Shown one piece after another: positions 1 through 9,600 of a stretch of DNA of 64,000 nucleotides. The notes beneath the pieces were generated by a model that saw only the letters and a program-made list of their open reading frames with translations, made no database searches and was not told the origin of the DNA. This DNA comes from Leifsonia sp. TF02-11 (lineage in GTDB: Bacteria; Actinomycetota; Actinomycetes; Actinomycetales; Microbacteriaceae): assembly GCF_017565305.1 (NCBI RefSeq), contig NZ_JAGEKP010000015.1, positions 124,001 through 188,000 of the forward strand, in the 5' to 3' direction. Made by a program: the position numbers and the translations under genes. Within the stretch, counting starts at the first letter, position 1. Each line of letters begins with the position of its first letter.

Positions 1-1578
1 GTCGACGTGATCTGGCTGTCGCCGATCTACGCCTCGCCGGGCGACGACAACGGCTACGACATCAGCGACTACCAGCAGATCGACCCGATCTATGGAACTC
101 TCGACGATTTCGACCAGCTGCTGGCGGACATCCATTCGCGGGGCATGAAGCTCGTCATGGATCTGGTCGTGAACCACACGTCGGATGAGCATCCGTGGTT
201 CGTCGAATCGGCGTCCGGGCCCGACAGCCCCAAGCGCGACTGGTACTGGTGGCGTGCACCCCGGGAGGGCTTCGCCGGTGGCGAGCCGGGGGCGGAGCCC
301 AACAACTGGGGGTCGTTCTTCTCGGGATCCGCGTGGCAGTACGACCAGTCGTCGGGCGAATACTTCCTGCACCTGTTCTCGCGCAAGCAGCCGGACCTGA
401 ACTGGGAGAACCCGGAGGTCCGGGGTGCTGTGTACGACATGATGAACTGGTGGCTCGATCGGGGGGTCGACGGCTTCCGGATGGACGTCGTCAACCTCCT
501 CTCGAAGGTGCCGTCGCTGCCGGATGGCGTCGTCGCACCCGGCGCCCTCTACGGCGACGGCTTCCCCTTCTATGCCCAGGGTCCGCGCATCCACGAGTTC
601 TTGCAGGAGATGCACGAGCGCGTCTTCGGGCACCGCGAGGGCGCCTTCCTGACCGTCGGTGAGATGCCGGGCGTCACGGTCGAGGATGCGCAACTGTTCA
701 CGGATCCGTCGCGCCGGGAAGTGGACATGGTCTTCCAGTTCGAGCACGTCGGCCTGGACCACGGACCGGGCGGCAAATGGGACCCGCGTTCCGCTAGCGT
801 CCGCGATCTCAAAGAGTCGTTCGCCCGGTGGCAGGACGGCCTGGCGGAGGCCGGCTGGAACAGCCTGTACTGGAACAACCACGACCAGCCGCGCGTCGTG
901 AGCCGATTCGGGGACGACGGCGAACACTGGCGTGAATCTGCAACCGCCCTGGCGACCGTCCTCCACCTCCAACGCGGCACTCCGTACATCTATCAAGGCG
1001 AGGAGATCGGCATGACCAACATGCCGTTCGCCGACATCACCGGATTCCGCGACATCGAATCGCTCAACCACTACGCCGAGGCCGTGCAGCTGCGCGGCGT
1101 CGCTCCGGATGCGGTCCTCGCCGCCCTGCGCATCATGAGCCGCGACAACGCGCGCACACCATTCCAATGGGCGGCTGAGCCGAACGCCGGTTTCACGACG
1201 GCCGAGCCGTGGATCCCGGTGAACCCGAACTTCGACCGGATCAACGCGGATGCTCAGCGACGCGATCCCAAGTCGGTATTCGCGTATTACCAGGCTCTCG
1301 TCGCGCTCCGACACTCCGAACGTGCCATCTCGCACGGCAGCTTCCAGCTCCTACTGCGGGAGCATCCCACCGTGTTCGCGTATTTGCGGACTCTGGAGGC
1401 GCGGCAGGTTCTCGTGCTTGCGAATCTCGTCGGCACAGCGGCGACGTATGAACTGCCGGAGGCCGAGGCGTGGGAAGATGCGGAGCCCGTGCTCGGGAAC
1501 ATCGGGGCGAACGTGCCGCGAGTGGATGGGCGCCTGGGGCCGTGGGAGGCTCAGGTGTTCGTCCGGGACGCTCGGTAG
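1..1578 (+). CDS. GH13 alpha-glucosidase / oligo-1,6-glucosidase, 5' end outside window
   Basis: Cytosolic glycoside hydrolase of family 13 that releases glucose from alpha-glucosides such as isomalto- or malto-oligosaccharides. About 525 residues are visible and the reading frame is open at base 1, so roughly 25-40 N-terminal residues are missing. The family's landmarks are present: VVNHTSDEHPWF (region I), GFRMDVVN carrying the nucleophile Asp (region II), TVGEMPG with the acid/base Glu (region III) and NNHDQPR (region IV). The C-terminal beta domain is complete up to the TAG at 1576. The sequence fits alpha-glucosidase, oligo-1,6-glucosidase or sucrose isomerase-like members; I cannot settle substrate from motifs alone. 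It is ordinary chromosome outside the mobile region. Confidence 0.92.
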   Translation, partial: VDVIWLSPIYASPGDDNGYDISDYQQIDPIYGTLDDFDQLLADIHSRGMKLVMDLVVNHTSDEHPWFVESASGPDSPKRDWYWWRAPREGFAGGEPGAEPNNWGSFFSGSAWQYDQSSGEYFLHLFSRKQPDLNWENPEVRGAVYDMMNWWLDRGVDGFRMDVVNLLSKVPSLPDGVVAPGALYGDGFPFYAQGPRIHEFLQEMHERVFGHREGAFLTVGEMPGVTVEDAQLFTDPSRREVDMVFQFEHVGLDHGPGGKWDPRSASVRDLKESFARWQDGLAEAGWNSLYWNNHDQPRVVSRFGDDGEHWRESATALATVLHLQRGTPYIYQGEEIGMTNMPFADITGFRDIESLNHYAEAVQLRGVAPDAVLAALRIMSRDNARTPFQWAAEPNAGFTTAEPWIPVNPNFDRINADAQRRDPKSVFAYYQALVALRHSERAISHGSFQLLLREHPTVFAYLRTLEARQVLVLANLVGTAATYELPEAEAWEDAEPVLGNIGANVPRVDGRLGPWEAQVFVRDAR

Positions 1579-2388
1579 CGCGCTACCGCAAACGGGCGGT
1601 CTCACACATTCGGGCCGAGGGAGTCAGCTGTCGTGCGAGCCCGGAGGCGGGCTCGTGGTGACACCGAAAGGCGCATCGCCCGTTGGGTGACCTGGCCTCC
1701 GCCCGGCGTCGAGCCTCGCGGGCTGCACGGAACCATAGGTTTCCATCCCGTTTCGCGCTTGAGAAACGCAAATGTGGGCGGGTCAGTGAGCGAGACCTCT
1801 CTGACGTCGGAGGCGTCGCTTGAGCTAGGTAGGGGCAGTTGTCTGGGCCAACTCCCTTACAGCTCCTCTGCACCGTCTTGGAGGGCTGTCGCTCTCTGCG
1901 AACGCGCTACAAAATCTGCTTACGCTTCTTCGCCAATGTTGCCTTCGGCGTCCGTGGGCACGGAAAACTCAATGGAGGCAACGGCTTGAAGAGGCAGCGC
2001 GGTGTATTCATTGCGAAATTGGTCAACCACCCGACCCGAATATCGCGACCAAATGGGCGGGGGACTTGTGAGGGGCGCGGGCCCCAGTCGGCCTGGTGGG
2101 GATGGGCTGCCGCATCCGGGCTGGGCGACCCGGGTTCCGGTCGCGCACCGTTTCGGCTACTCCGCCGCCATGGTGGCCACGTCCGTGCGGTTCGTCCGGG
2201 GCTTCTCTTGGCCGGCACGCTTCTAGCCCGTGGCGAGGGCGCGCCACGTCGTCCCGACGGCCTACGCGGGTCCAAGGAGCGGTGAGCCGGGACAGCAGGG
2301 GGACAGTTGTAGTCATCTCCCCTTTGTGCATGGCGCTCTACTAGTGGCATCCACTCCCGAGTCTTGCGGCCACGTCCCGAGTGTCTTG
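1579..2388. other. Long non-coding stretch left of the element
   Basis: About 810 bases lie between the glucosidase and the partial tRNA-Ser. Several short open frames exist on both strands, but none has a plausible ribosome-binding site together with a protein-like composition. I see no gene, tRNA or clear terminator. Because the tRNA copy at 2389 lacks its 5' half, this stretch probably represents scarred chromosome or debris of an older insertion. Confidence 0.5.
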
Positions 2389-2447
2389 ACCCTGCTAAGG
2401 TGGAGACCCCTCACGGGGTCCGAGGGTTCAAATCCCTCCGTCTCCGC
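2389..2447 (+). repeat. Left attachment site: partial tRNA-Ser(GCT) 3' half
   Basis: The sequence reads from the anticodon loop (CTGCTAA) through the long variable arm, the T arm (GAGGG-TTCAAAT-CCCTC), the acceptor 3' strand (CGTCTCC) and G-CCA. It parallels the complete tRNA-Ser at 54956-55044. No D arm or acceptor 5' strand precedes it, so it is not a functional tRNA. The variable-arm loop differs (TCAC here, GTAA in the right copy). Integrases of actinobacterial elements commonly recombine within a tRNA 3' end, and an integrase gene lies 1 kb away, so this is interpreted as one flank of the integrated element. Confidence 0.75.
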
Positions 2448-2450
2448 CAA

Positions 2451-2492
2451 GAAAACGCCTGGTCAGCGGCTCTTTTGCTGGCCAGCGTTTTC
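2451..2492 (+). terminator. Hairpin after the tRNA-Ser remnant
   Basis: Arms GAAAACGCCTGGTCAGC and GCTGGCCAGCGTTTTC pair with one bulged C and one G-T pair around a 9-base loop (2468-2476). It begins just after the CCA of the tRNA remnant. The descending arm ends in TTTTC rather than a long T run, so terminator function is likely but weak. Confidence 0.5.
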
Positions 2493-2618
2493 GTTGCATG
2501 GCGCACCGGATTTGGTGTCCGCACGCTGTCTATCGTCCTGACATCGTCCCGGCCGATCCGCGAACTGCTCGCACCCGCCGGCTGAGCGAGTTCGGACGAC
2601 CTGACAGACGAGGACCCG

Positions 2619-3428
2619 ATGAACCGCGAGCACCCCGACGAGATCGACGCGAAGGAGATCGTCGAGCGCGTGCTGGAGGTCCTGCTCGAGCACGCCGACA
2701 AGTACGGTGGCGTCGACTATCGGTCGGTAGATGGGCGGATCGCGCTCGAGGTCACGCGCGTCACGGACGGATGGAAGGCTGCGAGTCGCAGCGCGCTGCG
2801 CGCATCTCGAGATGCAGGTGTACCGGAGGGTGAGCTTCAGAACTGCTGGCTGGTGTTCGCGTCCGAGACGCAGTCCGGACTCAAGACGTTCCTGCAGCGC
2901 GTCCACCCGCTGCTCCTCCAGCTCGAGGCCGCCGGTGAGCAGTCCTTCTGGGATCAGCCGGCGCAGGTCCATGTTCTCGAGCGAGGGCCACTCTTCGACA
3001 TCTACCTTCCGCTGCTGCAAGCCGGGGTCGAGCGCGCATTAGCTGCACCCCATCATGATCATGCGGATCCGTCACACTCACACCGGATCATCCCGTCCCT
3101 CGGCGGCGGTGGGTCCGTCGGCGGCAGCGACGAAGCGCTGGCGGGTCTCGTCGCCGAACTCGGCCGGAAGCCCGACAACCCTGCGAAGCTCAGCTCGTCG
3201 GGCGCCGAGCAGCGTCACCTGTTCGTCTGGCTCGATGACGACTCGCGGTTCGACATCGCTCGCCCACTAAGCCGCGACGCACCCACCTGGGACGATGGCC
3301 AGTTCGGGCTCCCCTCGCTCGCCCCGCGCATCGACCCCGCCGTGACGCACCTATGGGTCGTGCACCAGCGATCGCGACGCGGCTGGCTATGGGACGGCAC
3401 CTCGTGGCGGAGCCTCGAAGGACTCTGA
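2619..3428 (+). CDS. Hypothetical protein, cargo between attachment site and integrase
   Basis: A 269-residue acidic soluble protein with no signal peptide or membrane segment. I do not recognise the family. The N-terminal part (residues 1-130) looks like a compact alpha/beta domain. A His/Gly/Ser-rich linker around residues 148-170 contains two closely spaced histidine pairs. The C-terminal part ends in an aromatic segment (GWLWDGTSWRSLEG), which resembles the short Trp-rich repeats of actinobacterial proteins. The start ATG at 2619 follows GAGGACCCG. It converges on the integrase 11 bases away. Its position between the attachment site and int makes it element-borne. Confidence 0.7.
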   Translation: MNREHPDEIDAKEIVERVLEVLLEHADKYGGVDYRSVDGRIALEVTRVTDGWKAASRSALRASRDAGVPEGELQNCWLVFASETQSGLKTFLQRVHPLLLQLEAAGEQSFWDQPAQVHVLERGPLFDIYLPLLQAGVERALAAPHHDHADPSHSHRIIPSLGGGGSVGGSDEALAGLVAELGRKPDNPAKLSSSGAEQRHLFVWLDDDSRFDIARPLSRDAPTWDDGQFGLPSLAPRIDPAVTHLWVVHQRSRRGWLWDGTSWRSLEGL

Positions 3429-3438
3429 AGCCGCTGCG

Positions 3439-4581
3439 CTACGGACCGCTGAGCCCATCGCCGGCGTCCGGTGGGTACTGGTAGTTGAGCCGCGGGTCCG
3501 ACGGCGGCGGAGGTGGTGGCGCGATCGCGTTCAGGCGGGCGATCGCGGCGATGTCCTGTGCTTCCCCGAGCACGTGTGCGTAGATCCGCAGCGTCGTGTT
3601 GGGGTTCTTGTGACCGAGCCATTCGGAGACCTGGTTGACGGGGATACCGGCCCGCAGCCACGAGGAAGCGGCGTAGTGGCGGAGGGCGTGGATCGTGAAG
3701 CCGTGCGCCGTCTCACCCCACTTCAGGTAGCGGCGGAAGAGGTTGCCGCTCAGCTGTCGCCCGGTTTTCGAAGCGAAGAGGTACTCGTCGGGGTCGCGGC
3801 CCTCGGCCCGGCGCCCTGCAATGGCATAGGCGCGTGCGACCAGCGGGACGGTGCGTCCCTTCCTGGTCTTGGTGCCCTTCTCCTCGTACCCGTCCGATTG
3901 GGCTCGGAGGACGCGGACGGCCGGGTGGGTCAGGTTTTGAAGGTTACGCACGCGCAGCGACCGCAATTCGGACCAGCGCACTCCGGTGAGGCTGATGAAC
4001 TCGGTGACCTCCGCCATGAGCGGATTGAGCGCGTACTGCCGCCGGAGGGTGTCGGCGAGCTCCGCGTCGGTGAAGGTCTCGACATCCTCCGAGTTCTGCT
4101 CCTTGCCGGGCGGCATGCTCACCTCGCGGACAGGGTTGCGCAGCAGCATTTCTTCCTGCACGGCGTAGTTGAATAGCGCGCTCAGGGTGGTGCGTGAGCG
4201 CGACACCGTGGAGCGCGCCTTGGTCTTCAGCTCATCGGTGAGATGGCGGAGGATGTCCCCCTTGCCGATGGAGGCGACAGGGAGCGCGGCCCAGGCGCGG
4301 GGCGTGGCCTTCAGGTTGTCGCTGTCGGTGCGCCAGGTGTGCGGGGCGACCTGGTCGCGCCGAGCCTCGAGGAACGCGGCCACGACCTTGGCGAATGGCG
4401 TCGCGGTCTGGCTCGGGGGAAGGAACTCGCCGAGCTGCAGAGCCCTGTACTGCTCGCGTTCCCAGGTCTCGGCGTCCCCTTGGCGCCGGAAGGTGCGAGT
4501 CGCGACGAGCTGGCCGGCGTGCTTGATCCGCACGTCGTATCGGAGAGCGCCCGATTTCACCCGCCGCGTGGTGATGCTCAT
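3439..4581 (-). CDS. int: Tyrosine-type site-specific integrase of the ICE
   Basis: Tyrosine recombinase of 380 residues, the usual size. An N-terminal arm-type DNA-binding domain (about 1-60) is followed by a SAM-like core-binding domain (about 60-165) and the catalytic domain. The catalytic residues are visible: Arg in GVRWSELRSLR, His-x-x-Arg in HALRHYAASSW, then LGHKNPNTTLRIYAH carrying His and the nucleophile Tyr. It presumably integrates and excises the element at tRNA-Ser. The upstream 77-residue excisionase-like gene overlaps its start by four bases (ATGA), so the two are translationally coupled. It sits about 1 kb from the partial tRNA-Ser at 2389, as expected for an element end. The C-terminus is Pro-rich. 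Confidence 0.93.
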   Translation of the reverse strand: MSITTRRVKSGALRYDVRIKHAGQLVATRTFRRQGDAETWEREQYRALQLGEFLPPSQTATPFAKVVAAFLEARRDQVAPHTWRTDSDNLKATPRAWAALPVASIGKGDILRHLTDELKTKARSTVSRSRTTLSALFNYAVQEEMLLRNPVREVSMPPGKEQNSEDVETFTDAELADTLRRQYALNPLMAEVTEFISLTGVRWSELRSLRVRNLQNLTHPAVRVLRAQSDGYEEKGTKTRKGRTVPLVARAYAIAGRRAEGRDPDEYLFASKTGRQLSGNLFRRYLKWGETAHGFTIHALRHYAASSWLRAGIPVNQVSEWLGHKNPNTTLRIYAHVLGEAQDIAAIARLNAIAPPPPPPSDPRLNYQYPPDAGDGLSGP

Positions 4582-4811
4582 GTCTCGATGCCGGCGAGCC
4601 GATGGACGTCGATGCGTCGATAGACGCGGCGGTGCGGAGTGATGGCAACGGGCTCGACGGGAGAGAGCCCCGCGAGAGCGAGCGCGCGGAGGGTGGTGCG
4701 GTGCAGACCCAGGCGCGCTGCCGCCTCGGTCTCGGAGTAGAACAGGCTCCCGGTGTCGCCCTCGAAGGGAGGGCGCGCGGTGCGGGTGCTATTCGGGTCG
4801 GTGGGCTCCAT
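4578..4811 (-). CDS. xis: Excisionase-like small HTH protein
   Basis: A 77-residue protein with a MerR/excisionase-type helix-turn-helix, SETEAAARLGLHRTTLRALA (residues about 26-45), followed by a basic wing (RRVYRRIDVHRLAG). Proteins of this shape direct the cognate integrase towards excision. Its stop overlaps the integrase start (ATGA) and its start lies inside the preceding regulator gene, forming a three-gene operon regulator-xis-int. The assignment rests on the HTH motif and position; a transcriptional role is also possible. Confidence 0.75.
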   Translation of the reverse strand: MEPTDPNSTRTARPPFEGDTGSLFYSETEAAARLGLHRTTLRALALAGLSPVEPVAITPHRRVYRRIDVHRLAGIET

Positions 4812-5379
4812 CTGGCTGGCGACCGACGGTGTACCTGATGCCGTCGAGCAGCCCGGCCCTGCGGGCCTTGCCGATCCAGTGGCGGGCGGTGCGTTCGGAG
4901 ATCCCGAGCTCGGCGGCGACGGCCACGATCGGGGGCCGAGCGGCGAGCGCGGCGATCCCGTAGAGCAGTTGCACGATCTCGAGGGTGTTCGCTGTGGGCC
5001 CGGCCTGGGCGATCATTTCCGTCATCCAGGCGGGGAGGAGTCGTTCGCCCTCGCCGCGCAGTTCTCGCACGGTGCCGGTGCCGAGGTCGTTGTCGTCCAC
5101 TGCGACGCAGTAGGGGACGGCGGCGGACAGTAGTTCGCCCAGTCGCACCTGGCGTAGCACCGCGGGAGTGATCTCGATCGCTGGCTCGATGGGGCGATGC
5201 GCGGTTGCCGTGACCATGTAGCGGCCGGCGTCGGTGTCGAAGCGGGTGTGGATGGTCGTCTCCACCGAGATGTCCTCGGCGGTGGCGGTGGCGGTGAACG
5301 CCGGGGCGATCCGCAACGCGGACCCGAGCGGCAGCGTGGCGTGCTGCCACGTCATGTGCTGGCCGTCGGGGGTACGCAC
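4789..5379 (-). CDS. HTH regulator at the head of the xis-int operon
   Basis: A soluble protein of 196 residues with a C-terminal helix-turn-helix (AAELGISERTARHWIGKARR), followed by a short wing. The N-terminal region is beta-rich and of unknown family. GTG at 5379 is chosen because AGGGAGGTG lies 8-10 bases upstream. An in-frame TTG at 5427 would fall only about 11 bases after the predicted transcription start. The gene overlaps xis by 23 bases. It probably controls the integration module, either binding its own promoter or bridging to the divergent 5510 gene. Confidence 0.75.
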   Translation of the reverse strand: MRTPDGQHMTWQHATLPLGSALRIAPAFTATATAEDISVETTIHTRFDTDAGRYMVTATAHRPIEPAIEITPAVLRQVRLGELLSAAVPYCVAVDDNDLGTGTVRELRGEGERLLPAWMTEMIAQAGPTANTLEIVQLLYGIAALAARPPIVAVAAELGISERTARHWIGKARRAGLLDGIRYTVGRQPDGAHRPE

Positions 5380-5434
5380 GTCGATCTTCACCTCCCTAGT
5401 TTGTCCTTCCGCGTCACGGATACACAATGTCTAT

Positions 5435-5492
5435 CCTTGACACGGTTATACACACCGTGCTTCCATCGTGTCAATACATGACACGGAAAGAC
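5435..5492. promoter_or_regulatory. Divergent promoter with operator palindromes
   Basis: On the minus strand TTGACA (5474-5469) and TATAAC (5450-5445) are separated by 18 bases, a good sigma-70-type promoter for the regulator-xis-int operon. The same stretch carries CGTGTC-N7-GACACG (5467-5485) and CACGGT-N7-ACCGTG (5441-5459), inverted repeats with identical spacing, plus a further GACACG copy just downstream. They overlap the promoter and are probably operators for the ribbon-helix-helix-like protein at 5510 or the HTH protein at 4789. Confidence 0.65.
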
Positions 5493-5509
5493 ACGAGAGG
5501 CGGTCGAGG

Positions 5510-5890
5510 ATGGGCGAGACGAATGGGCCGTCGGCGATCGACGACGCGACCGGGACGGCGGCAACGCCGCGGTCCCGCCCGTCGACCCCGTACTACCGGC
5601 GCATGGCGCGCAAGGAGGCACGGGTCCGGGAGGACCAGTACGTCGCCCTGTCGCGCCTGGTCCAGGTGCTGACGAGGCGGCGGGTGGTGCGCAGCGGGCC
5701 GCGGCTGACGGAGAACACGCTGATCCGGGTCGCGATCGACCTGCTGCTGGAGCGCGCTGACCGGCTGGCCGGCGACACCGAGTCCGAGCTGCGCGACTCG
5801 GTGCTCGACGCCGCGCCCGCGACGCCGGGGTGGGCGGGCCCCGCATTGTTCGAGTTCGGCGACGAGCCGGGCACAGCGCCAGGCCGGTAG
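5510..5890 (+). CDS. Ribbon-helix-helix-like small DNA-binding protein
   Basis: A 126-residue protein, basic in its middle third. The segment around residues 35-85 (VREDQYVALSRLV, then TENTLIRVAIDLLLERADRL) has the strand-helix-helix pattern of CopG/MetJ-type regulators and of accessory relaxosome proteins. ATG at 5510 follows GGCGGTCGAGG; an in-frame GTG at 5468 lies within the operator and is less likely. It is divergent from the xis-int operon and shares the palindromic intergenic region, suggesting a regulator of the element's integration/transfer switch. The family call is from pattern only. Confidence 0.65.
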   Translation: MGETNGPSAIDDATGTAATPRSRPSTPYYRRMARKEARVREDQYVALSRLVQVLTRRRVVRSGPRLTENTLIRVAIDLLLERADRLAGDTESELRDSVLDAAPATPGWAGPALFEFGDEPGTAPGR

Positions 5891-6067
5891 CGATGCCGCG
5901 GCGTCGCGCGCAGCCGTCCCCGACGCAGCTGGCGTTCGACCTGTGGGGCGGCGAGGAGCCGGACGGAGACGAGGAGCAGGACCGTGAACGGGATGACCCC
6001 GATGTGGGCGGCGGTGCTGGCGGGGACGCTGGCGGTAGTGGCAAGGATCAGAGAAAGTGGGCGGGGA

Positions 6068-6601
6068 ATGAACACCTACGGGGCACGAGCGATGCGGCAC
6101 TGGCGCCAGAACCTGCCAAACGCCTATCGGGAGCTGAAGGACCCGGAGGCGTACTTCACACTGGCGGGGGAGGAGATGCAGGCGCAGATCTCCGACCTGA
6201 TCCCGAAGCTGGCCGGCCCGGACTTGCCGGGCGAGGACTACCAGGACAAGGTCGCCCGGCTGAGCCGAGCGCGGGCGAGCGCGGAGGAACTGATGCTGGC
6301 GGACTCGGAGTTCTTCCCGCCGCCGGAGGCGACCCGGCAGGAGTGGGAGCAGACCAGCCCGCAGGAGGACGCGCTGATCGACTGGGCATGGCGGATGCAA
6401 GCCCAGCTGGAGGACCTCTCGGACACGAGTCTGGACTTCGACCAGGCGGCAGCGGACTGGATGCTGCCGCGGGACTATCTGGAGCAGATAGCGACGGCCT
6501 CTTCTCCCTGGGAGTTCTGGAAGGCGAACCCCTCGGCGTGGGAGGCGTCAGCGCAGGCGCGCTGGGAGCGGTACCTGAACGAGGACGCGACCGACCGGTA
6601 G
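6068..6601 (+). CDS. Conserved ICE accessory protein of unknown function
   Basis: A 177-residue acidic, helical, cytosolic protein starting MNTYGARAMRHW, with Trp and Asp/Glu-rich helices and no membrane segment. Proteins starting this way accompany the large helicase in actinobacterial conjugative elements, as I recall, but no function is known. ATG at 6068 has GCGGGGA in front. An in-frame GTG at 5984 would add 28 residues including a short hydrophobic stretch. It ends within the start region of the helicase gene, so the two are probably translated together. Confidence 0.75.
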   Translation: MNTYGARAMRHWRQNLPNAYRELKDPEAYFTLAGEEMQAQISDLIPKLAGPDLPGEDYQDKVARLSRARASAEELMLADSEFFPPPEATRQEWEQTSPQEDALIDWAWRMQAQLEDLSDTSLDFDQAAADWMLPRDYLEQIATASSPWEFWKANPSAWEASAQARWERYLNEDATDR

Positions 6602-9600
6602 CGGTCCCGTTCCGCCCCGACCCCGGCGTCCCGCTGGTCCCGTCCGGGGACCGGGCACGCCTGGACGCGAACCTCGCCGCGATTCGCGTGCTGCGCACCC
6701 TCCAGGAAGAGGACCGCCCCGCACGTCCGGACGAGCAGCGAATGCTCGCGGCCTGGTCAAGCTGGGGCGCCATCCCGGCTGTGTTCGACGACCGCAACCC
6801 GGTATGGGCAGCCGAGCGGTCCCAACTGCGACAACTGCTGTCGGAAACCGAGTACACCCAGGCGCGGCGGACGGTGCTGAACGCGCACTACACCGACCCC
6901 GCCTATGTCGCCGCCATCTGGGATGCCCTTCAGCAACTCGGCTTCGAGGGCGGGCGGGTGCTGGAGCCCGGCTGCGGCTCCGGCACCTTCCTCGGCCTTG
7001 CCTCCGAGACCGCGCAGGTCGTCGGGGTGGAGCTGGATGCGACCAGCGCGCAGATCGCGCAGGCGCTCTACCCGCAGCACGAGGTACGGGCCGAGTCGTT
7101 CGCCGACACCAGGTTCCCGGGCGGCTGGTTCGACGCCGCCATCGGCAATGTCCCCTTCGGCGACATCGCCCTGCACGACCCGGTCGACAATCCCAACGGC
7201 CACTCGATCCACAACCACTTCCTGCTGAAGGCGCTGCGCCTCACCCGCCCCGGCGGGGTGGTCGCCGCGCTCACCTCGCACTTCACCCTGGATGCCGCGA
7301 ATCCGGCGGCGCGGCGTGAGATGTCCCGCCATGCGGATCTGGTCGGCGCGATCCGGCTGCCGACCGGCGCGCACCGCCGCACCGCCGGGACCGAGGCGGT
7401 CACCGACCTGATGATCCTGCGCCGCCGCGAAGATGGCCGGCCCCCGCATGACACTGCCTGGGAGAGCGTCGTGCCGCGCGAGGTCGACGGGGGGACGGTG
7501 AAGCTGAACGCCTACCTGGACGCGCATCCGGAGAACGTGCTCGGCACCCTCCAGCTCGGCACAGGGATGCACGGCACCCAGACCCTTCACGTCCACGTCA
7601 GTGATCTCGGCGACGCCGCCGACCAGCTCCGCGACGCCCTGGACCGGGTGATCGCAGACGCCGAGCCCGCCGGGCTGCGGGTCGCTGGACGCACGCCCGA
7701 GCAAGCCGCCGCCGTCGAGGACGAGATGGCCGAATCGACCGAGGCGTGGGACGGCACGATCGACGCGCCGCCAGACGGCGGCTTCACCGTCGTCGCCGGC
7801 GGGCGAAGAGAACCGCTTCGGGTGCCCGCCTCCGCGGGTCGGGAACTTCGGCAACTGCTGCGGCTGCGCGACCTGGCCGCCCGCCAGCTCGCCCTGGAGC
7901 GCGCCACCCCGGACGACACCGTGGAGATCAGCAGCGGCCGGGCGAGGCTGCGGGCGGAGTGGCAGTCGTATGTGCGCCGGTACGGTGCCATCAACCGCTT
8001 CACCCCCACCGCGACCGGACAGGTCAACGACGAGGGCGAGCCGATCATGGCGCGCCGCACCCCGGCCGCGACACGCATCCTGCGCGGCGACCCATTCGGC
8101 CCGCTGGTGTTCGCCCTCGAGGTATTCGACGACGACACCCAGGAAGCAGAGCCCGCCGCGCTACTGACCCGCCGAGTCGTCGCACCCCGCCCGGAACGCC
8201 TCGGAGCGGACACCCCGGCGGAAGCCGTGCAGATCTGCCTGGACCGGCACGGCCGCATCGACCTCGCGACCATCGCCGACCTGCTCGGCGAGACCCCCGA
8301 GCAAGCCCGCCAGTTACTGGGCGAACTCGTCTACGACGACCCCGAACGCGACGGCGAGCTCGTGCACGCACCCGCCTACCTGTCCGGGTCGATCTACCCC
8401 AAGCTCGAGGCCGCCCGCGTCGCCGCCGAGACGGACGACCGCTTCCGGGTGAACGTCGCCGCGCTGGAACAGGCGCTACCGGACCCTCTGGGCCCGGAGG
8501 AGATCGTCGCGAAGATCGGCGCGGTCTGGATCAGCCCTGAGATCCACCAGCAGTTCCTCCGCGAACTGCTCGGCGACCAGGGCGTTACGGTCGCGTGCCC
8601 GCTACCGGCGACCTGGAAGGTGCGCGGCGGGATGCGGTTCACCGTCCGCGCCAGCCAGGAATGGGGCACCGAGCGGCGGCCGGCCCCGGACCTGTTCGAG
8701 CTGATCGCGAACCAGACCCCGATCCGGGTCGACGACACCTACAAGGATGTCGACGGCCGCGAGCCCACGGTGTTCAACCCGACCGAGACCGCTGCCGCCC
8801 AGGACAAGGCCGCCCTCATCCAGGAGCGATTCGAGGAATGGGCATGGGAGGACCCGACCCGAGCGAAGGCCCTCGCCGCCGAGTACAACCGCCGGTTCAA
8901 CTCGATCACGCTGCGCGACTACACCGCCGACGGGGAGTACCTCTCCCTGCCGGGCATGACGACCGCGTTTGAGCTGCGCCCGCACCAGCGCGCCGCGGTC
9001 GCCCGGATGATCGCCGAACCCGCGGTCGGTCTGTTCCACGAGGTCGGCGCCGGCAAGACCGCAGAGATGGTCGTCGGCGCGATGGAACTCAAACGGCTCG
9101 GCATGGCCCGCAAGCCCGCGATCGTCGTCCCCAACCACATGCTCGAGCAGTTCAGCCGCGAATGGCTCCAGCTCTACCCGCAGGCCCGCATCCTCGCCGC
9201 CAGCAGCGACACCCTCGCCGGCGACAAACGGCGCATCTTCGTCGCCCGCGCTGCCGCGAACGACTGGGACGGGATCATCTTCACCCGCACCGCGTTCCAG
9301 CGGCTCAATCTGGAGCCGGAGAACCTCACCACGTTCACCGACGCCCACTTGCGCGTGCTCAAGCAGGCGCTGGACTTCACCGCCGAAGACGACCGCCGCA
9401 CCCTCAAGCAGATCGAGAAGACCATCGCCCGCGAGGAGGAGAAGGTCAAGAAGCTGCTCGACACCCCGCGCGACCCGGGCGTGACGTTCGAGGCGACCGG
9501 GATCGACTACGCGATCGTGGACGAGGCGCACGACTACAAGAACCTCGTCACCACCAGCAACATCCCGGACGCCGTCATCGAAGGGTCCGCGCGCGCATTC

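Noticed and set aside
2389-2447. A complete tRNA-Ser at the left end
   Set aside because: Only the anticodon loop to the 3' end is present; no D arm or 5' acceptor strand is found upstream.
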